Source of the DNA: Bradyrhizobium quebecense
GTDB taxonomy: Bacteria; Pseudomonadota; Alphaproteobacteria; Rhizobiales; Xanthobacteraceae
NCBI RefSeq assembly: GCF_013373795.3
Contig: NZ_CP088022.1
Span: forward strand, 3,038,001-3,102,000
DNA length: 64,000 bases
Direction: 5' to 3'
Shown: in pieces, positions 44,057 to 53,369 of the stretch
Layout: each line of letters begins with the position of its first letter
Position numbering within the stretch: the stretch's first letter is position 1
Notes under the pieces: generated by a model
The model's input: the letters and a program-made list of their open reading frames with translations, nothing else
What the model was told of the DNA's origin: nothing
Databases searched by the model: none
Made by a program: the position numbers and the translations under genes

Positions 44057-44209
44057 TCATGCCGCGGCGGCTGGATCGTCGTTCCTGAGCTGTAGGCACT
44101 CGAGGGATGACAAGATACCAGCGACTACCGCTACCGTCAGGGACAGCACCTCATCGTCCGCAGACGGCCTGCCAAACGATCCTTGCCGTACGCGACGATC
44201 GATGCTCAC
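44057..44209 (-). CDS. 50-residue small protein coupled to mtnK
   Basis: GTG start 4 bp after the mtnK stop, with AGGTGA overlapping that stop as ribosome site. The peptide begins MSIDRRVRQGSFGRPSADDE and has a mildly hydrophobic middle (VLSLTVAVVAGILSSLE) and an acidic-alanine end. It stops 2 bp beyond the end of the converging 43675 gene. No family recognised; codon use is ordinary for the region. Confidence 0.45.
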   Translation of the reverse strand: MSIDRRVRQGSFGRPSADDEVLSLTVAVVAGILSSLECLQLRNDDPAAAA

Positions 44210-44213
44210 CAGA

Positions 44214-45518
44214 TCACCTGGCGAAATCCGGCTGCCAGTGGCGCAGCTCGCGCGCGGCGTAGGTGACTGTGCCGATCGTCGTATGGGACGCTGCTTCCAG
44301 CATCATGTTGCGCGCGAGCTTGAGGCTGCGCGCCTCGCAGATCGCGCGCTGCTTCTCGTCCGCGATCCATTCGAAATCGATGTTGTGCGCAAGGCCAAGA
44401 ATACGCCGGATGGTCTTGGCCGCGGCAAAGCCGACCGTGTCCTGAAACAGCCGCGCCATGTAGCTCTGTCGTTCCGCCTCCAGCCGCGCGGCGCCGGCCT
44501 CGCCTGCGAACAGCGCCAGCGGATAGCCGTCTCCCTTGGCCTCGTTGCGCCACAGCACGAGAAACTTGCGAGAGAACTCGGTCCAGACGCCTTCGATGGT
44601 TTCCAAGAGCCACGCCTCGAACGACGCGCGCTCGCCCGCCGTGCGCTCATGGCCGGCGGAGGCCAGATAGGCCATCAGGAGATTGCCGATCACGGCGCCG
44701 ATGTCGAAGCCCATTGGGCCATAGAAGGCGAATTCGGGATCGATCACCTTGGTCTCGCTGTCGGTCACCATGATCGAACCGGTGTGCAGATCGCCGTGCA
44801 GCAGCGCCTCCGGGCTCGCCATGAACTTCAGCTTGAGCCTGGAGATCGCGACGTGCAGGTCGAGATCCTCGCGGAACGCCGCCGCCGTCGCGTCGAGATA
44901 CGGTGCGGTCCAGCGGTTCTGCTCGGCGATGCGATAGGGATCGGTGAAGATCAAATCCTCGGTGATCTTGCAGAGCGCGTGGTTGCCGGCGAAATCGGCG
45001 ATCCCCTGCTTCTTTTCCGCGGCCGACAGCGCCAGATCGGACGTGAGGAACAGCGTCTGCGCCAGGAAGGTCGAGATATCCTCGACAAAGCGCGGATAGC
45101 GCGTGGCGCCGATCAGCCCTTTGCGCATGATGATGTGCGGCTCGAGCAGCTCCATCGCGGTGAGCGCGAGCGGCGCGTCGTGGTGCAGCACCGCCGGCAC
45201 GAGCCTCGGCGCCAGTCGCGCCTGATGCACCAGCGCCAGATGTTCATAATGTGCCCGCGACAGCGGCAGCGGCCAGCTCTCGCCGACCAGCCGCACATAA
45301 GGCAGTGCCTGCTTGACCGCGATGCCGCCGCTGTTGCCCTTGACGATGAAGACGAGGTTGAGATTGCCGTCGCCGACCTCGCTGATCGACCAGTCGGTCG
45401 GCGCTCCACCGAGTTGGGTAACGATGGCGGGAAGGCTCGCGAGATAGTCGCGCAGATCGGCTTCGCGCAGGATTCGATAGGCGCTCTGCCCGGAGCCTGG
45501 CTGGGCCTGCAGGTTCAT
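44214..45518 (-). CDS. mtnK: MtnK, S-methyl-5-thioribose kinase
   Basis: Phosphorylates methylthioribose in methionine salvage. 434 residues from ATG 45518 (MNLQAQPGSG). Protein-kinase-like/APH fold: EVGDGNLNLVFIV nucleotide loop, ALLHGDLHTGSIMV catalytic loop with Asp, and VIDPEFAFYGPMGFDIG (metal-binding Asp). No mtnA or other methionine-salvage gene is adjacent here, though they are often neighbours elsewhere. The upstream extension of the frame to 45620 has no homology. Confidence 0.9.
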   Translation of the reverse strand: MNLQAQPGSGQSAYRILREADLRDYLASLPAIVTQLGGAPTDWSISEVGDGNLNLVFIVKGNSGGIAVKQALPYVRLVGESWPLPLSRAHYEHLALVHQARLAPRLVPAVLHHDAPLALTAMELLEPHIIMRKGLIGATRYPRFVEDISTFLAQTLFLTSDLALSAAEKKQGIADFAGNHALCKITEDLIFTDPYRIAEQNRWTAPYLDATAAAFREDLDLHVAISRLKLKFMASPEALLHGDLHTGSIMVTDSETKVIDPEFAFYGPMGFDIGAVIGNLLMAYLASAGHERTAGERASFEAWLLETIEGVWTEFSRKFLVLWRNEAKGDGYPLALFAGEAGAARLEAERQSYMARLFQDTVGFAAAKTIRRILGLAHNIDFEWIADEKQRAICEARSLKLARNMMLEAASHTTIGTVTYAARELRHWQPDFAR

Positions 45519-45717
45519 CGTGGTCGCCTCCCCAATACTTGAGCCCGAGCCATTGGCTGCTCGTTGTGCTATTCCGGGCACGCTGCCGCAAGGGCTGACG
45601 GTCCGGTTCGACGCCCACAATCGCAGGTGACGGGACGCGCCGCAATGCTCCAGACGAAGTCCCTAAAGCCACGGATCGATCAGACCCCATCCGGCCGGCG
45701 TTGTTTCAGAACGTACG

Positions 45718-47031
45718 ATGTATTTCCGAGTGGAGGACGCAATGCTCGTCGCCGTATTCTCGGTATTCGCGGCCAGCCGCAAGGACCCGCTCGTCGATAT
45801 GGCCGAGCAAGTCCACGCAGGCTTCCTTGCCGCCGGGTTGGGCGAGCCGACGGTACGTCTCAGGCTGTCCGATCCCCCGCTCACCGCCGAGATCGCCGCC
45901 GTGCAAACGATCGCGGGGACGAAGCGCATTTCCAGTATCGCCAGGGTGGTCAAGCGCTGGCCGGAATTGGAGCGCTTCGTGCGGACGACCGGCTCGGTTG
46001 GCCCTGGTAAGGCGGAAGCGCGGGTGCTGTCGAACGTGACCGAAACCGGCGCCGTCGAGGCGATCGACTTCGCGATCCTCAAGGAGATCGCACAGGGCGT
46101 CCCGAAGTCATTTCCATGCCACGCCATCGACCTGCATTTCTCGGTGCCCGGCTTTTCCGACGGTCCGCAATTGCCCGCTCAGCCTGACCTTCAGACGCTC
46201 CGGGGCCTGATGCGCGCCGGCGTCGACATCGGCGCAGGGCACCCGACCTCGCCCGGCATCAGCGTGCACGACAAGTGGTGGGTGAATGGGCGGCAGCGGT
46301 CGCTCGCCGCGCTGCGCATTGTCGAAGCCGATCCGCAGGCGAAGAAATTGCCGGCTCCCCCGGCCGATCTCGCAACCTTGCTCTCAGCCTGCGGCAAGGT
46401 GCGAAAGACGATCCAGGTGCCGATGGTCGCGACACCCGCCGCCACGGCGGCTGCCGTGTCCCCCGGCGGCTTGACTCCGGACATGGACGACGCCATCCGC
46501 ACGGTCGTGCGTGGGTATCGGGCGAAGATGACCGAGCTGCTCGATACACTTCCGCACGATCTGCCACATCAGGTCGAGAACGTGGCTGCGACACCCCCCG
46601 GCGGGAGCCCGAGCGCCGGCCCCAAGAAGCCTGATCTCGTTCGGGCCTTCACGCCACTCGGCTACGATTGCCGCGGCGAGAGCGGATCATTCAGGCTACA
46701 GCGGCGCACTCCGGGCAATCTCACTGTCAGGCTTCAGGTCGATGTTGGCAGCTGGAACAGTTCGGTCGCGGCCTTCATGCAGGTGATCGGCATGGTGAAC
46801 GGGCATGGCTTCAAGGCCACGCTGCCGCTCCATGCCTCGCGCCGCGCGGTTCGTGGTGAAGTGAGAGGGGTCGAGTTGCCGAGCCAGTTTCCGATCGGCA
46901 GCGCCGAGCGGTGGACGCAAATCGTCGACAATCTGGCAACGCTTGTCGCAGCGCTTGATCGCAGCTTCGTGCCCGAGGTCGAGGCAATTTCGGGCCCTTC
47001 ACCCGAATGGTTTCGGCCGGAGCAAACCTAA
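45718..47031 (+). CDS. Conserved-looking protein of unknown function
   Basis: 437 residues (ATG 45718, or MLVAVFSVF at 45742). An N-terminal segment of about 190 residues with alternating strands and helices (AVFSVFAASRKDPLVDMAEQ; AIDLHFSVPGFSDGP) and a C-terminal segment (DLVRAFTPLGYDCRGESGSF; LQVDVGSWNSSVAAFMQVIG) are joined by an Ala/Pro-rich linker (about residues 235-310). No signal peptide or membrane helix is seen. I do not recognise a domain. It converges on DUF1467 with only 25 bp between stops. Confidence 0.6.
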   Translation: MYFRVEDAMLVAVFSVFAASRKDPLVDMAEQVHAGFLAAGLGEPTVRLRLSDPPLTAEIAAVQTIAGTKRISSIARVVKRWPELERFVRTTGSVGPGKAEARVLSNVTETGAVEAIDFAILKEIAQGVPKSFPCHAIDLHFSVPGFSDGPQLPAQPDLQTLRGLMRAGVDIGAGHPTSPGISVHDKWWVNGRQRSLAALRIVEADPQAKKLPAPPADLATLLSACGKVRKTIQVPMVATPAATAAAVSPGGLTPDMDDAIRTVVRGYRAKMTELLDTLPHDLPHQVENVAATPPGGSPSAGPKKPDLVRAFTPLGYDCRGESGSFRLQRRTPGNLTVRLQVDVGSWNSSVAAFMQVIGMVNGHGFKATLPLHASRRAVRGEVRGVELPSQFPIGSAERWTQIVDNLATLVAALDRSFVPEVEAISGPSPEWFRPEQT

Positions 47032-47056
47032 CCGCGCCGTTCACGAACTCGGCGCT

Positions 47057-47332
47057 CTAGAACGGCATCCCCATCAGCTTCGACAGCCGCTCAATCGAGA
47101 GATAGCCGGAATAATAGGCCCACATCGCAATCACGAAGATCACGGCCGAGATCAGCGTGGTCCACAGCAGCTTGCGGCCCATCCGCGCCAGGATCGGCGC
47201 GCCGGGATCGGTGCCGGGCGCGCCGATGCCGTCCTCATGCTGGCTGCGAATGCCGAACGGCAGCGTCAGGAACAGCACGAGCCACCAAAGGACGAAGTAG
47301 ATCGCAAGCCCGGTGGAGATCTGGTACACCAT
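47057..47332 (-). CDS. DUF1467 two-helix membrane protein
   Basis: 91 residues, with helices at about 6-27 (STGLAIYFVLWWLVLFLTLP) and 55-75 (WTTLISAVIFVIAMWAYYSG). GIRSQHEDG in the loop and PGAPILARMGRKLLWTT are family hallmarks. It is conserved just downstream of mce and upstream of proS in many Alphaproteobacteria. Function unknown. It starts 6 bp after the mce stop. Confidence 0.9.
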   Translation of the reverse strand: MVYQISTGLAIYFVLWWLVLFLTLPFGIRSQHEDGIGAPGTDPGAPILARMGRKLLWTTLISAVIFVIAMWAYYSGYLSIERLSKLMGMPF

Positions 47333-47338
47333 GTGGGC

Positions 47339-47743
47339 TCAGGCCTGTTCGATCTCGACCAAGGCGCCGGAAAAGTCCTTGGGGTGGAAGAACAGCACCG
47401 GCTTGCCGTGTGCGCCGATCTTCGGCTGGCCGTCGCCCAGCACCCGCGCGCCCTCGGCTATCATGCGGTCGCGGGCCGCGATGATGTCGGGCACGTCGTA
47501 GCAGACATGGTGGATGCCGCCGTCGGCGTTGCGTTCGACGAATTTTGCGATCGGCGAGGCCTCGCCGAGTGGCTCGATGAACTCGATCTTGGTGTTGGGC
47601 AGCGTCACGAACACGGTGATGACGCCATGCTCCGGCAGCGGCACCGCGTCGGAAATCTCGGCATTGAAGGCCGTGCCGTAGATCTTGGCGGCCTGCCTAG
47701 CGTCCTTGACCGCGATGGCGACGTGATTGAGGCGGCCCAGCAT
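47339..47743 (-). CDS. mce: Methylmalonyl-CoA epimerase
   Basis: Interconverts (R)- and (S)-methylmalonyl-CoA for propionate catabolism. 134 residues, vicinal-oxygen-chelate fold: metal ligands in LNHVAIAVKD, GGIHHVCYDV and ALVEIEQ. It lies between rnj and DUF1467, the common arrangement, with a 42-bp gap to rnj. Confidence 0.95.
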   Translation of the reverse strand: MLGRLNHVAIAVKDARQAAKIYGTAFNAEISDAVPLPEHGVITVFVTLPNTKIEFIEPLGEASPIAKFVERNADGGIHHVCYDVPDIIAARDRMIAEGARVLGDGQPKIGAHGKPVLFFHPKDFSGALVEIEQA

Positions 47744-47785
47744 ATCTCTCTCCCTTTGTCGTTGCGCACGCCTTAAAGGCGTGTG

Positions 47786-49456
47786 TCAGACCGTCAGAAC
47801 GTGCACGACGCAGATCGGCTTCTTGCCCCACTGCTCGTTCAGCGCGGCCCGCACCGCACGGCGCACCGATTCCCCGAGTGCGTCCGGATCGCGGCGCCGC
47901 GGCCGCGGCAGGCCCTCGATCGTCGATACCACGACATCGAACACGATGTCGTCGAGCAATTCGCCCGCGGCATTTTTCTCCGGCATGCCGACGAGATCGA
48001 CCTCGGGACCGTCGACCATCTCGCCCTGCGCGGTCATGGCGATGGCGACGAAGGCGCAGCCGGCAAAACCCATCCGCCGCCGCTCGACCACGGCGCGCGA
48101 CTTGGAGTCCTCAAGGATGGTTCCGTCCTTGTAGAGCCGTCCCGACGGCACTTCGCCGACGATGCCGGGATCGCCGGGCCCGAGCTTGACGAGGTCGCCG
48201 TTGCGGCAGGTCAGGACTTTCGGGACACCCGCGGCGCGCGCCAGCTTGGCGTGCTCGGCGAGATGCAGCGCCTCGCCATGCACGGGGATCAGGAGCTGCG
48301 GCCGCACCCAGGAGATCATGTCGCGCAGCTCGTCGCGGCGCGGATGGCCGGAGACGTGCACCAGATGCTCGCGGTCGGTGATGATTTCGACGCCCTGGGT
48401 CACCAGCCCGTTGATGATGCCGCCGACCGCCTTCTCGTTGCCGGGAATGGTGCGGGAGGAGAAGATCACGGTGTCCCCCCGGTTCAGGGTCACCTGCGGA
48501 TGGTCGTCATTAGCGATCCGCGCTAACGCGGCGCGGGGTTCGCCCTGGCTGCCGGTGCACAGCGCCAGCACCTTGTCGGCCGGGAAATGGCCGTAATAGT
48601 CGGCGCTGCGGAACTTGTGCGAGCCGTCGAGATAGCCGCATTCGCGCGCGACCTGCACCACGCGCTCCATGGCGCGGCCGACCACGACGACCTCGCGATC
48701 GGCAGCGTTTGCGGCGTCCGCCACCGCCCTCACGCGGGCGACATTGGAGGCGAAAGTCGTGACCGCGACCCGGCCCTTGGCCGCCTTGACCAGCTTCTTG
48801 ATGGTGGCGGCAACCTCGGTCTCCGAGGGCGAGCGCCCGTCACGCACCGCGTTGGTGGAATCGCTCACCAGCGCCAGCACGCCTTCGTCACCGAGCTCGC
48901 GCAGCCGCCGCTCGTCGGTCGGCAGGCCGATGATCGGGGTCGGATCGATCTTCCAATCGCCGGTATGCAGCACGGTGCCGACATCGGTCTTGATCGCCAG
49001 CGCATGCGATTCCGGAATCGAATGCGCGACCGGGATGAACTCGACATTGAACGGGCCGATATCGACCCGCCCGCCCGACGGGATCACGGTGATCGGGATC
49101 TTCGGCGGATTGCGCTCGGCGGCGCATTTGGCCTCGAACAGCGCCGCGCTGAATTGCGTCGCGTAGATCTTGCAGCCGAGCTTCGGCCAGAGATCGATGA
49201 TCGCGCCGAAATGGTCCTCATGGGCGTGCGTCAGCACCAGGCCCATCAGATTGTTGCGCTCCTTCTCCAGGAAGCGGACATCCGGCATGATCAGGTCGAT
49301 GCCCGGAAGATGCTCCTCGTCGCCAAAGGAGACGCCGAGATCGACCGCGAGGAACGAGCGTTGGTGGCGGTTGCCGAGCCCATAGATCGACAAATTCATG
49401 CCTATCTCGCCGACGCCGCCGAGCGGTGCAAAGGTAAGCTCGTCAGGTCGCGCCAT
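47786..49456 (-). CDS. rnj: Ribonuclease J
   Basis: 5'-3' exo/endoribonuclease of the metallo-beta-lactamase/beta-CASP family. 556 residues. LTHAHEDHFGAI is the zinc site and LHTGDWKIDPTPI follows; beta-CASP motifs are SSRTIPGNE and HVSGHPRRDELRDM. The C-terminal domain is shorter and diverged relative to Bacillus RNase J1, as usual in Alphaproteobacteria. Its ATG shares one base with the birA stop. Confidence 0.95.
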   Translation of the reverse strand: MARPDELTFAPLGGVGEIGMNLSIYGLGNRHQRSFLAVDLGVSFGDEEHLPGIDLIMPDVRFLEKERNNLMGLVLTHAHEDHFGAIIDLWPKLGCKIYATQFSAALFEAKCAAERNPPKIPITVIPSGGRVDIGPFNVEFIPVAHSIPESHALAIKTDVGTVLHTGDWKIDPTPIIGLPTDERRLRELGDEGVLALVSDSTNAVRDGRSPSETEVAATIKKLVKAAKGRVAVTTFASNVARVRAVADAANAADREVVVVGRAMERVVQVARECGYLDGSHKFRSADYYGHFPADKVLALCTGSQGEPRAALARIANDDHPQVTLNRGDTVIFSSRTIPGNEKAVGGIINGLVTQGVEIITDREHLVHVSGHPRRDELRDMISWVRPQLLIPVHGEALHLAEHAKLARAAGVPKVLTCRNGDLVKLGPGDPGIVGEVPSGRLYKDGTILEDSKSRAVVERRRMGFAGCAFVAIAMTAQGEMVDGPEVDLVGMPEKNAAGELLDDIVFDVVVSTIEGLPRPRRRDPDALGESVRRAVRAALNEQWGKKPICVVHVLTV

Positions 49457-50262
49457 CAGTTGGCCCTCACTGTGGCTGCGGTGCCGAAATAGACCTCGCC
49501 GGCCGTTACGGGCAAGCGCTGCCCGGCCGCAGTGCGGACGATCAGGCAGCCGGTGTCGTCGATGGTGTCAAAGGTACCTTCAACGGTCGTCGTGCCGGTC
49601 TGGACCGCGACCCTGTCGCCGAGGCCGGCTGCGCGCTCCAGCCACAGCCTGCGGATCTCCGGAAAGCCGCGGCCATCGTCCCAGATGCCGCGAAACTCGA
49701 CCCAAGCATCCGACAATGCCACAAACAGCTCTTCCGCACCGATCTGGATGCCGAGTGCAGCGAGCGATACCGCAGGCGTCGGCGTACCCTCGGGCGCCGC
49801 AATGACGTTGGTGCCGATGCCGACGACGACTGCAAGCCGGTCGCCGACCGCCTCGGCCTCCAGCAGGATGCCCGAGAGCTTCTTGCCGTTGGCCAGCACG
49901 TCGTTCGGCCATTTCAGGGTGAATTTCGGGCTGTCCGGCCCGAGCCGCAGCGCCGCCTCGATGCTGACCTTCCGCAACGCGGCTTCGAGCGACAGCCCAG
50001 CGGCAAAGCCGAGCGTCGCGGCAACCGCCGGCTGAACGTCGGTCACCTCGAGAATGCTGCTGGCGAGATTGCCGCGCGGTGCGACCCAGACCCGCTGACG
50101 GCGTCCGCGGCCAGCGGTCTGCTCCGGCGTCACGAACCACATCGGCCCGCGTTCGCCATCGCGCGCGCGCAGCATCGCCTCGGCATTGGTCGAGCCGATC
50201 TGATCGAAGGCGGCGAGCTTATAGCCCGCCGCAATGGCCCGAGGTCCGAGCGTGAAGGTCAT
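49456..50262 (-). CDS. birA: BirA, biotin--[acetyl-CoA-carboxylase] ligase
   Basis: Attaches biotin to carboxyl carrier proteins. 268 residues, class I: it lacks the N-terminal DNA-binding domain, so it is not a biotin operon repressor. Catalytic landmarks are QIGSTNAEAMLRA, EQTAGRGRRQRVWVAP (biotinyl-AMP loop) and KWPNDVLANGKKLSGIL. A small C-terminal SH3-like domain follows. It sits between nuoN and rnj as in other Bradyrhizobium genomes. Confidence 0.95.
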   Translation of the reverse strand: MTFTLGPRAIAAGYKLAAFDQIGSTNAEAMLRARDGERGPMWFVTPEQTAGRGRRQRVWVAPRGNLASSILEVTDVQPAVAATLGFAAGLSLEAALRKVSIEAALRLGPDSPKFTLKWPNDVLANGKKLSGILLEAEAVGDRLAVVVGIGTNVIAAPEGTPTPAVSLAALGIQIGAEELFVALSDAWVEFRGIWDDGRGFPEIRRLWLERAAGLGDRVAVQTGTTTVEGTFDTIDDTGCLIVRTAAGQRLPVTAGEVYFGTAATVRAN

Positions 50263-50272
50263 GTCAAGGTTA

Positions 50273-50322
50273 TGCGCATGATCCGGTCCGAAAGCCAGCC
50301 TCCGTGTCCGGAATCATACGCG
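50273..50322. repeat. REP-like palindrome (diverged family B) between nuoN and birA
   Basis: GCGCATGATCCGGTCCGAAA and GGAATCATACGCG are imperfect inverted arms, similar to the 37630-37680 repeat. Confidence 0.55.
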
Positions 50323-50323
50323 T

Positions 50324-50346
50324 CAGGGCCGCGTGATGCGGCCCTG
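50324..50346. terminator. GC hairpin downstream of nuoN
   Basis: CAGGGCCGC-GTGAT-GCGGCCCTG is a 9-bp perfect stem. On the plus strand it is followed by a T-rich stretch (GTTGTTTATTT); on the nuo-coding minus strand no T-run follows, so its role for nuoN is uncertain. Confidence 0.45.
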
Positions 50347-50358
50347 AGTTGTTTATTT

Positions 50359-50409
50359 GACGCGTTTTCTTCACGCGAACCGGTGTCCACTTCGCTCGAA
50401 AACACTTTA
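50359..50409 (-). repeat. REP-like palindrome at the 3' end of nuoN (family A, copy 3)
   Basis: Nearly identical to the copy after fabZ over ACGCGTTTTCTTCACGCG and CCACTTCGCTCGAAAAC. On the minus strand it opens with the nuoN stop codon TAA. Confidence 0.85.
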
Positions 50410-51843
50410 GAACAGCGACTTCGCCGCCGCCGTGGCCACGCTCACCAGCGGTCCCGGATAGGCGAAGAAGAAGATATTGAAGATGCCTGCGACCGCCAGC
50501 ACGGTGCGCAGCTCGACGCGGACCGGGTCGAGCTTGCCGAGCGGCTGGTCGAAATACATCACCTTGACGATCGACAGATAATAGAACGCGCCCACCACGC
50601 TGGTCAGCACGCCGATCACCGCGAGCGTGAACAGATTGGCCTTGATCGCGGCGACGAACACGTACCATTTGCCGAAGAAGCCGGCGAGCGGCGGCACGCC
50701 GGCCAGCGAGAACAGCAGCATCGCGAAGACGAAGGCGATCAGCGGGTTGGTGCGGGACAGGCCGGCGAAATCACTGATCTGCTCCAGCGCTTGGCCGTTG
50801 CGCTTCATGGCAAGGATGATCGAGAAGGTGCCGAGCGTCATCGCGACATAGATCGCGATGTAGATCAAGACGCCCTGCGCGCCCTCGACCGTGCCGGAGG
50901 CGAGGCCGACCAGCGCAAAGCCCATATGGCCGATCGACGAATAGGCCATCAGCCGCTTGATGTTGGACTGGCCGATCGCGGCGAACGAGCCCAGCGCCAT
51001 CGAGGCGATCGCCACGAACACCAGGATCTGCTGCCACTGGGTAACGATGCCCGGGAAAGCGGTCAGCGTCGCACGGGTGAACACGGCGAGCGCCGCGACC
51101 TTCGGGGCCGAGGCGAAGAAGGCCGTCACCGGGGTCGGTGCGCCCTCATAGACGTCCGGCGTCCACATGTGGAACGGCACCGCCGAAACCTTGAAGCAGA
51201 GGCCGGCGAGCAGGAACACCAGGCCGAACACGATGCCGATGCTGCCGGTGGTCGCGGCCGCCGCAATGCCGGCGAAGCTGACGGTGCCGGTGAAGCCGTA
51301 GATCAGCGAGGCGCCGTAGAGCAGCATGCCCGACGACAGCGCGCCGAGCACGAAATACTTCAGGCCGGCCTCGCTCGACTTGGCATTGTCGCGCTGGCTG
51401 GCGGCAACGACGTAGAGCGCAAGGCTCATCAGCTCGAGGCCGAGATAGAGCGAAATCAGGTCGCCGGCCGAGATCAGCACCATCATGCCGAGCGTCGACA
51501 GCAGCACCAGGATCGAGAACTCGAAATTACGGGTCGACGGCTGGGACAGGTACTCGGTCGACAGGATCAACGTTGCCGCCGAGGCGATCAAAGCGAGGAT
51601 CTTCAGGAAGCGGGCGAAGTCGTCGACGATGAAGCTGCCGCCGAAGGTGACGAGCTTGCCGGCCGGCAGCCAGAGCTCCAGCACGCCGGTCAGCACCAGG
51701 AGACACACCGCGAGCGCGGTGATCAGCCGGGTCGTGCCCTGCCCGCGATAGGCTCCGATCATCAACAGCACCATGGCGCCGACCGCGAGCACCAGCTCCG
51801 GCAGCACCGGCTGCAACTGATAACCTGCACTGGAAAAGCTCAT
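50407..51843 (-). CDS. nuoN: NuoN, complex I membrane subunit
   Basis: 478 residues, antiporter-like proton-pumping subunit with about 14 helices. Conserved elements are LGLELMSLALYVVAA (key Glu), GLCFKVSAVPFHMWTPDVYE (Lys and His region) and LMAYSSIGHMGFALVG. Last gene of the nuo operon, 11 bp after nuoM. Its stop codon lies in a REP-like repeat. Confidence 0.97.
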   Translation of the reverse strand: MSFSSAGYQLQPVLPELVLAVGAMVLLMIGAYRGQGTTRLITALAVCLLVLTGVLELWLPAGKLVTFGGSFIVDDFARFLKILALIASAATLILSTEYLSQPSTRNFEFSILVLLSTLGMMVLISAGDLISLYLGLELMSLALYVVAASQRDNAKSSEAGLKYFVLGALSSGMLLYGASLIYGFTGTVSFAGIAAAATTGSIGIVFGLVFLLAGLCFKVSAVPFHMWTPDVYEGAPTPVTAFFASAPKVAALAVFTRATLTAFPGIVTQWQQILVFVAIASMALGSFAAIGQSNIKRLMAYSSIGHMGFALVGLASGTVEGAQGVLIYIAIYVAMTLGTFSIILAMKRNGQALEQISDFAGLSRTNPLIAFVFAMLLFSLAGVPPLAGFFGKWYVFVAAIKANLFTLAVIGVLTSVVGAFYYLSIVKVMYFDQPLGKLDPVRVELRTVLAVAGIFNIFFFAYPGPLVSVATAAAKSLF

Positions 51844-51854
51844 GGGCTAAGGCC

Positions 51855-53369
51855 TTACTGCGTAACCAGCGCGGCTGCCTTCACGGCAGTCACGGCGGTG
51901 TTGTAATTGTTGACGAGCTGCTGCACCGAGGCGGCCGACATGTCGAGCACCGGCTTCGGATAGACGCCGAACAGGATGGTCAGCGCGATCAGCGGGAACA
52001 GCGTCACGCATTCGCGGAAGGTCAGATCCTTGATCGACATCAGCGACGGCTTGACCAGCGCGCCGAACACCACCTTGCGGTAGAGCCAGAGCGCGTAGCA
52101 GGCCGACAGGATCACGCCCGTGGTGGCGAAGAACGCCGTCGGCAGCGAGATCTTGAAGGTGCCGAGCAAGGTCATGAACTCGCCGACGAATCCGCTCGTG
52201 CCCGGCAGACCGACATTGGCCATGGTGAAGACCATGAAGGTCATCGCGTAGAGCGGCATCCGGTTGACGAGGCCGCCATAGGCCGCGATCTCGCGGGTGT
52301 GCATGCGGTCGTAGACGATGCCGACGCAGAGGAACAGCGCGCCGGAGACGATGCCGTGCGAGATCATCTGGAACATGCCGCCGGCGACACCCTGCGTGGT
52401 CACCGCGAAGATACCCATGGTGACGAAGCCCATATGCGCGACCGAGGAGTACGCGATCAGCTTCTTCATGTCCTCCTGCATCATCGCCACCAGCGAGGTG
52501 TAGATGATGGCGATGACCGACAGCGTGAACACGAACGGCGCGAAGTCGTGCGAGGCCAGCGGGAACATCGGCAGCGAGAAGCGCAGGAAGCCGTAGCCGC
52601 CCATCTTCAGCAGGATCGCGGCCAGGATCACCGAGCCCGCCGTCGGCGCCTCGACGTGCGCATCAGGCAACCAGGTGTGCACCGGCCACATCGGCATCTT
52701 CACCGCGAACGAGGCGAAGAAGGCGAGCCACGCCCAGGTCTGCATCGAGCGCGGCACCGCGGTGTGCATCAGGGTCGGGATGTCGGTGGTGCCTGCGTTC
52801 CAGTACAGCGCCATGATGGCGAGCAGCATCAGCACCGAGCCGAGGAACGTATAGAGGAAGAACTTGAACGAGGCGTAGACCCGGCGCGGACCGCCCCAGA
52901 CGCCGATGATCAGGAACATCGGGATCAGGCCGCCCTCGAAGAACAGATAGAACAGCACGAGGTCGAGCGCCGAGAAGGTGCCGACCATCAACGTTTCCAG
53001 GATCAGGAACGCCATCATGTATTCGCTGACGCGCTGCGTCACCGACTTCCAGCTCGCGATGATGCAGAGCGGCATGATCGCGGTGGTCAGGATGATCAGC
53101 GGCAGCGAGATGCCGTCGATGCCCATGTGATAGGTGATGCCGGTGGCGAGCCAGGACGTCTTCTCGACGAACTGGAAGTCGGTCTGCGCGGGATCGAAAC
53201 GCGCCACCAGGATCAGCGACACCGCGAAGGTGATCAGCGTGGTCCACAGCGCGATCCAGCGCGCCGTGCGGCTCGCGGTCTCGTCGCCGCCCCGCGCCAA
53301 GAGGTAGACCAGGATCGCGCCGACCGCCGGCAGGAAGGTCGTGACGGAAAGGATGGGCCAGGTTGTCAT
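51855..53369 (-). CDS. nuoM: NuoM, complex I membrane subunit
   Basis: 504 residues, antiporter-like subunit. [20 protein letters not shown] carries the conserved Glu; [20 protein letters not shown] and [18 protein letters not shown] are hallmark helices. It starts immediately after the nuoL stop with no gap. Confidence 0.97.
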   Translation of the reverse strand: MTTWPILSVTTFLPAVGAILVYLLARGGDETASRTARWIALWTTLITFAVSLILVARFDPAQTDFQFVEKTSWLATGITYHMGIDGISLPLIILTTAIMPLCIIASWKSVTQRVSEYMMAFLILETLMVGTFSALDLVLFYLFFEGGLIPMFLIIGVWGGPRRVYASFKFFLYTFLGSVLMLLAIMALYWNAGTTDIPTLMHTAVPRSMQTWAWLAFFASFAVKMPMWPVHTWLPDAHVEAPTAGSVILAAILLKMGGYGFLRFSLPMFPLASHDFAPFVFTLSVIAIIYTSLVAMMQEDMKKLIAYSSVAHMGFVTMGIFAVTTQGVAGGMFQMISHGIVSGALFLCVGIVYDRMHTREIAAYGGLVNRMPLYAMTFMVFTMANVGLPGTSGFVGEFMTLLGTFKISLPTAFFATTGVILSACYALWLYRKVVFGALVKPSLMSIKDLTFRECVTLFPLIALTILFGVYPKPVLDMSAASVQQLVNNYNTAVTAVKAAALVTQ

